64,000 nucleotides of DNA from Defluviitaleaceae bacterium (GTDB lineage Bacteria > Bacillota > Clostridia > Lachnospirales > WQUN01), in the NCBI GenBank assembly GCA_009780185.1, contig WRAN01000002.1, forward strand, positions 124,001 to 188,000, given 5' to 3'. This document shows, one piece after another, positions 63,564 through 64,000 of the stretch (its first letter is position 1; every line of letters begins with the position of its first letter). Below the pieces are notes generated by a model. The model saw only the letters and a program-made list of their open reading frames with translations. It was not told where the DNA came from and searched no databases. The translations under genes and the position numbers were made by a program.

Positions 63564-64000
63564 CTAGTGGCTAAAACAACTCCCTCCCACGAACTCCCTT
63601 AAAATGGAGTTAACAGGGATATTTTCGCTAGGCATACATAAGAAAGAGCTTAAGAATTTTATCAGCCGCCTGGCTTCTGTATACTGGGGCGCATCTGGAG
63701 TAATGTCAAAAAGTAGTGGCTCGGCGTACTGCTTTAGCACACACATTTCATATACCAGTGCCGAGTTGAAGAAGGCATCGGCTTCTTCTTGGTATGGGTA
63801 TATATACTTCGCCTCACCTCTTAGCACCGATGGCCAGCGATCTATTGTTTCTACTGCTGTGGTGCCTCGGTATTGAAAGTCTCGTACTATACGACGCACT
63901 AGGCGGGTATCCGTTGTGGGGATTCTATTATGGTCGTCTAGGTTAATCTGGGTTAGGGCTGAGATGAATATCTTAAATTTATCCTCAGCCGGTACGCCTT
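63564..64000 (-). CDS. uridine-kinase-like nucleoside kinase, C-terminal part (5' end outside window)
   Basis: Frame open to the window edge; 144 residues of the C-terminus are present. Sequence such as I-S-A-L-T-Q-I-N-L-D-D-H-N-R-I, R-R-I-V-R-D-F-Q-Y-R-G, W-P-S-V-L-R-G-E-A-K-Y-I and S-I-L-R-E-F-V-G-G-S matches the large clostridial nucleoside kinases that carry a TGS-like domain before a uridine kinase/phosphoribulokinase domain. The valine at 63897-63899 is a GTG inside the gene and not the start. Likely phosphorylates uridine or a related nucleoside. Confidence 0.88.
   Translation of the reverse strand, partial: GVPAEDKFKIFISALTQINLDDHNRIPTTDTRLVRRIVRDFQYRGTTAVETIDRWPSVLRGEAKYIYPYQEEADAFFNSALVYEMCVLKQYAEPLLFDITPDAPQYTEARRLIKFLSSFLCMPSENIPVNSILREFVGGSCFSH

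Noticed and set aside
1-64000. tRNA, rRNA, CRISPR arrays, insertion sequences, integrase or att sites
   Set aside because: None seen on reading both strands; the accessory islands have no recombinase gene in the window.

Overview
The window is a chromosomal segment of a low-to-moderate G+C, Gram-positive anaerobe, most likely a clostridial member of the Bacillota. The evidence is an hrcA-grpE-dnaK-dnaJ operon behind a perfect CIRCE operator, rpsF-ssb-rpsR order, a pta-ackA pair, LplB/YtcP-type sugar permeases with lipoprotein binding proteins, a sortase-type surface protein and strong AAGGAGG ribosome binding sites. I found no tRNA, rRNA, CRISPR array or insertion sequence. The strain cannot be named from the sequence.

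Layout. 1-8014: end of an oligosaccharide ABC importer (permease, lipoprotein), a GH95 fucosidase, asnA, pcp, and two overlapping nucleotidyltransferase genes. 8026-14734: an A+T-rich accessory island on the minus strand with an AAA ATPase + RloB/TOPRIM pair, a remnant of a Type ISP restriction enzyme, a 1321-residue YobI/KAP-like membrane NTPase and a solitary MazE/AbrB protein. 14892-17512: a two-gene antimicrobial-peptide-type ABC transporter behind dyad operators. 17502-20712: trmD and rimM, oddly joined to a PfkB kinase and an epimerase. 20820-25572: heat-shock operon. 25745-28493: tldD-pmbA. 28669-33012: beta-glucuronidase, murA and rpsF-ssb-rpsR. 33061-34906: a second, different AAA ATPase + TOPRIM pair. 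35068-43351: fba, ackA, pta, an acetamidase, a GH18-like membrane-anchored protein and glycogen phosphorylase. 43428-45819: dinB and another nucleotidyltransferase. 45804-51134: a 1776-residue beta-helix surface protein. 51564-52424: solitary argB. 52474-62077: a sugar-catabolic locus (IclR, aldolase of the DapA/NanA family, Asp-box sialidase-like enzyme, importer, GH106-like hydrolase). 62152-64000: a TPR protein and the 3' part of a uridine-kinase-like gene.

How it works together. Both ends hold glycan loci in which a lipoprotein and two permeases import oligosaccharides and glycosidases without signal peptides split them in the cytoplasm. Neither locus has its own ATPase, so a shared MsmX-type ATPase elsewhere is expected. 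The most unusual content is the pair of independent ATPase/TOPRIM modules, both placed on the minus strand at ends of housekeeping transcription units and both resembling the RloAB/PARIS style of anti-phage gene pair. Other notable signals are a 27-bp in-frame repeat encoding FDDxGKGF shared by the fucosidase gene and the region just after dinB, a MazE-like gene sitting directly before the YobI-like gene, a candidate S6:S18 leader before rpsF, and a perfect consensus promoter with a dyad operator before the TPR gene.
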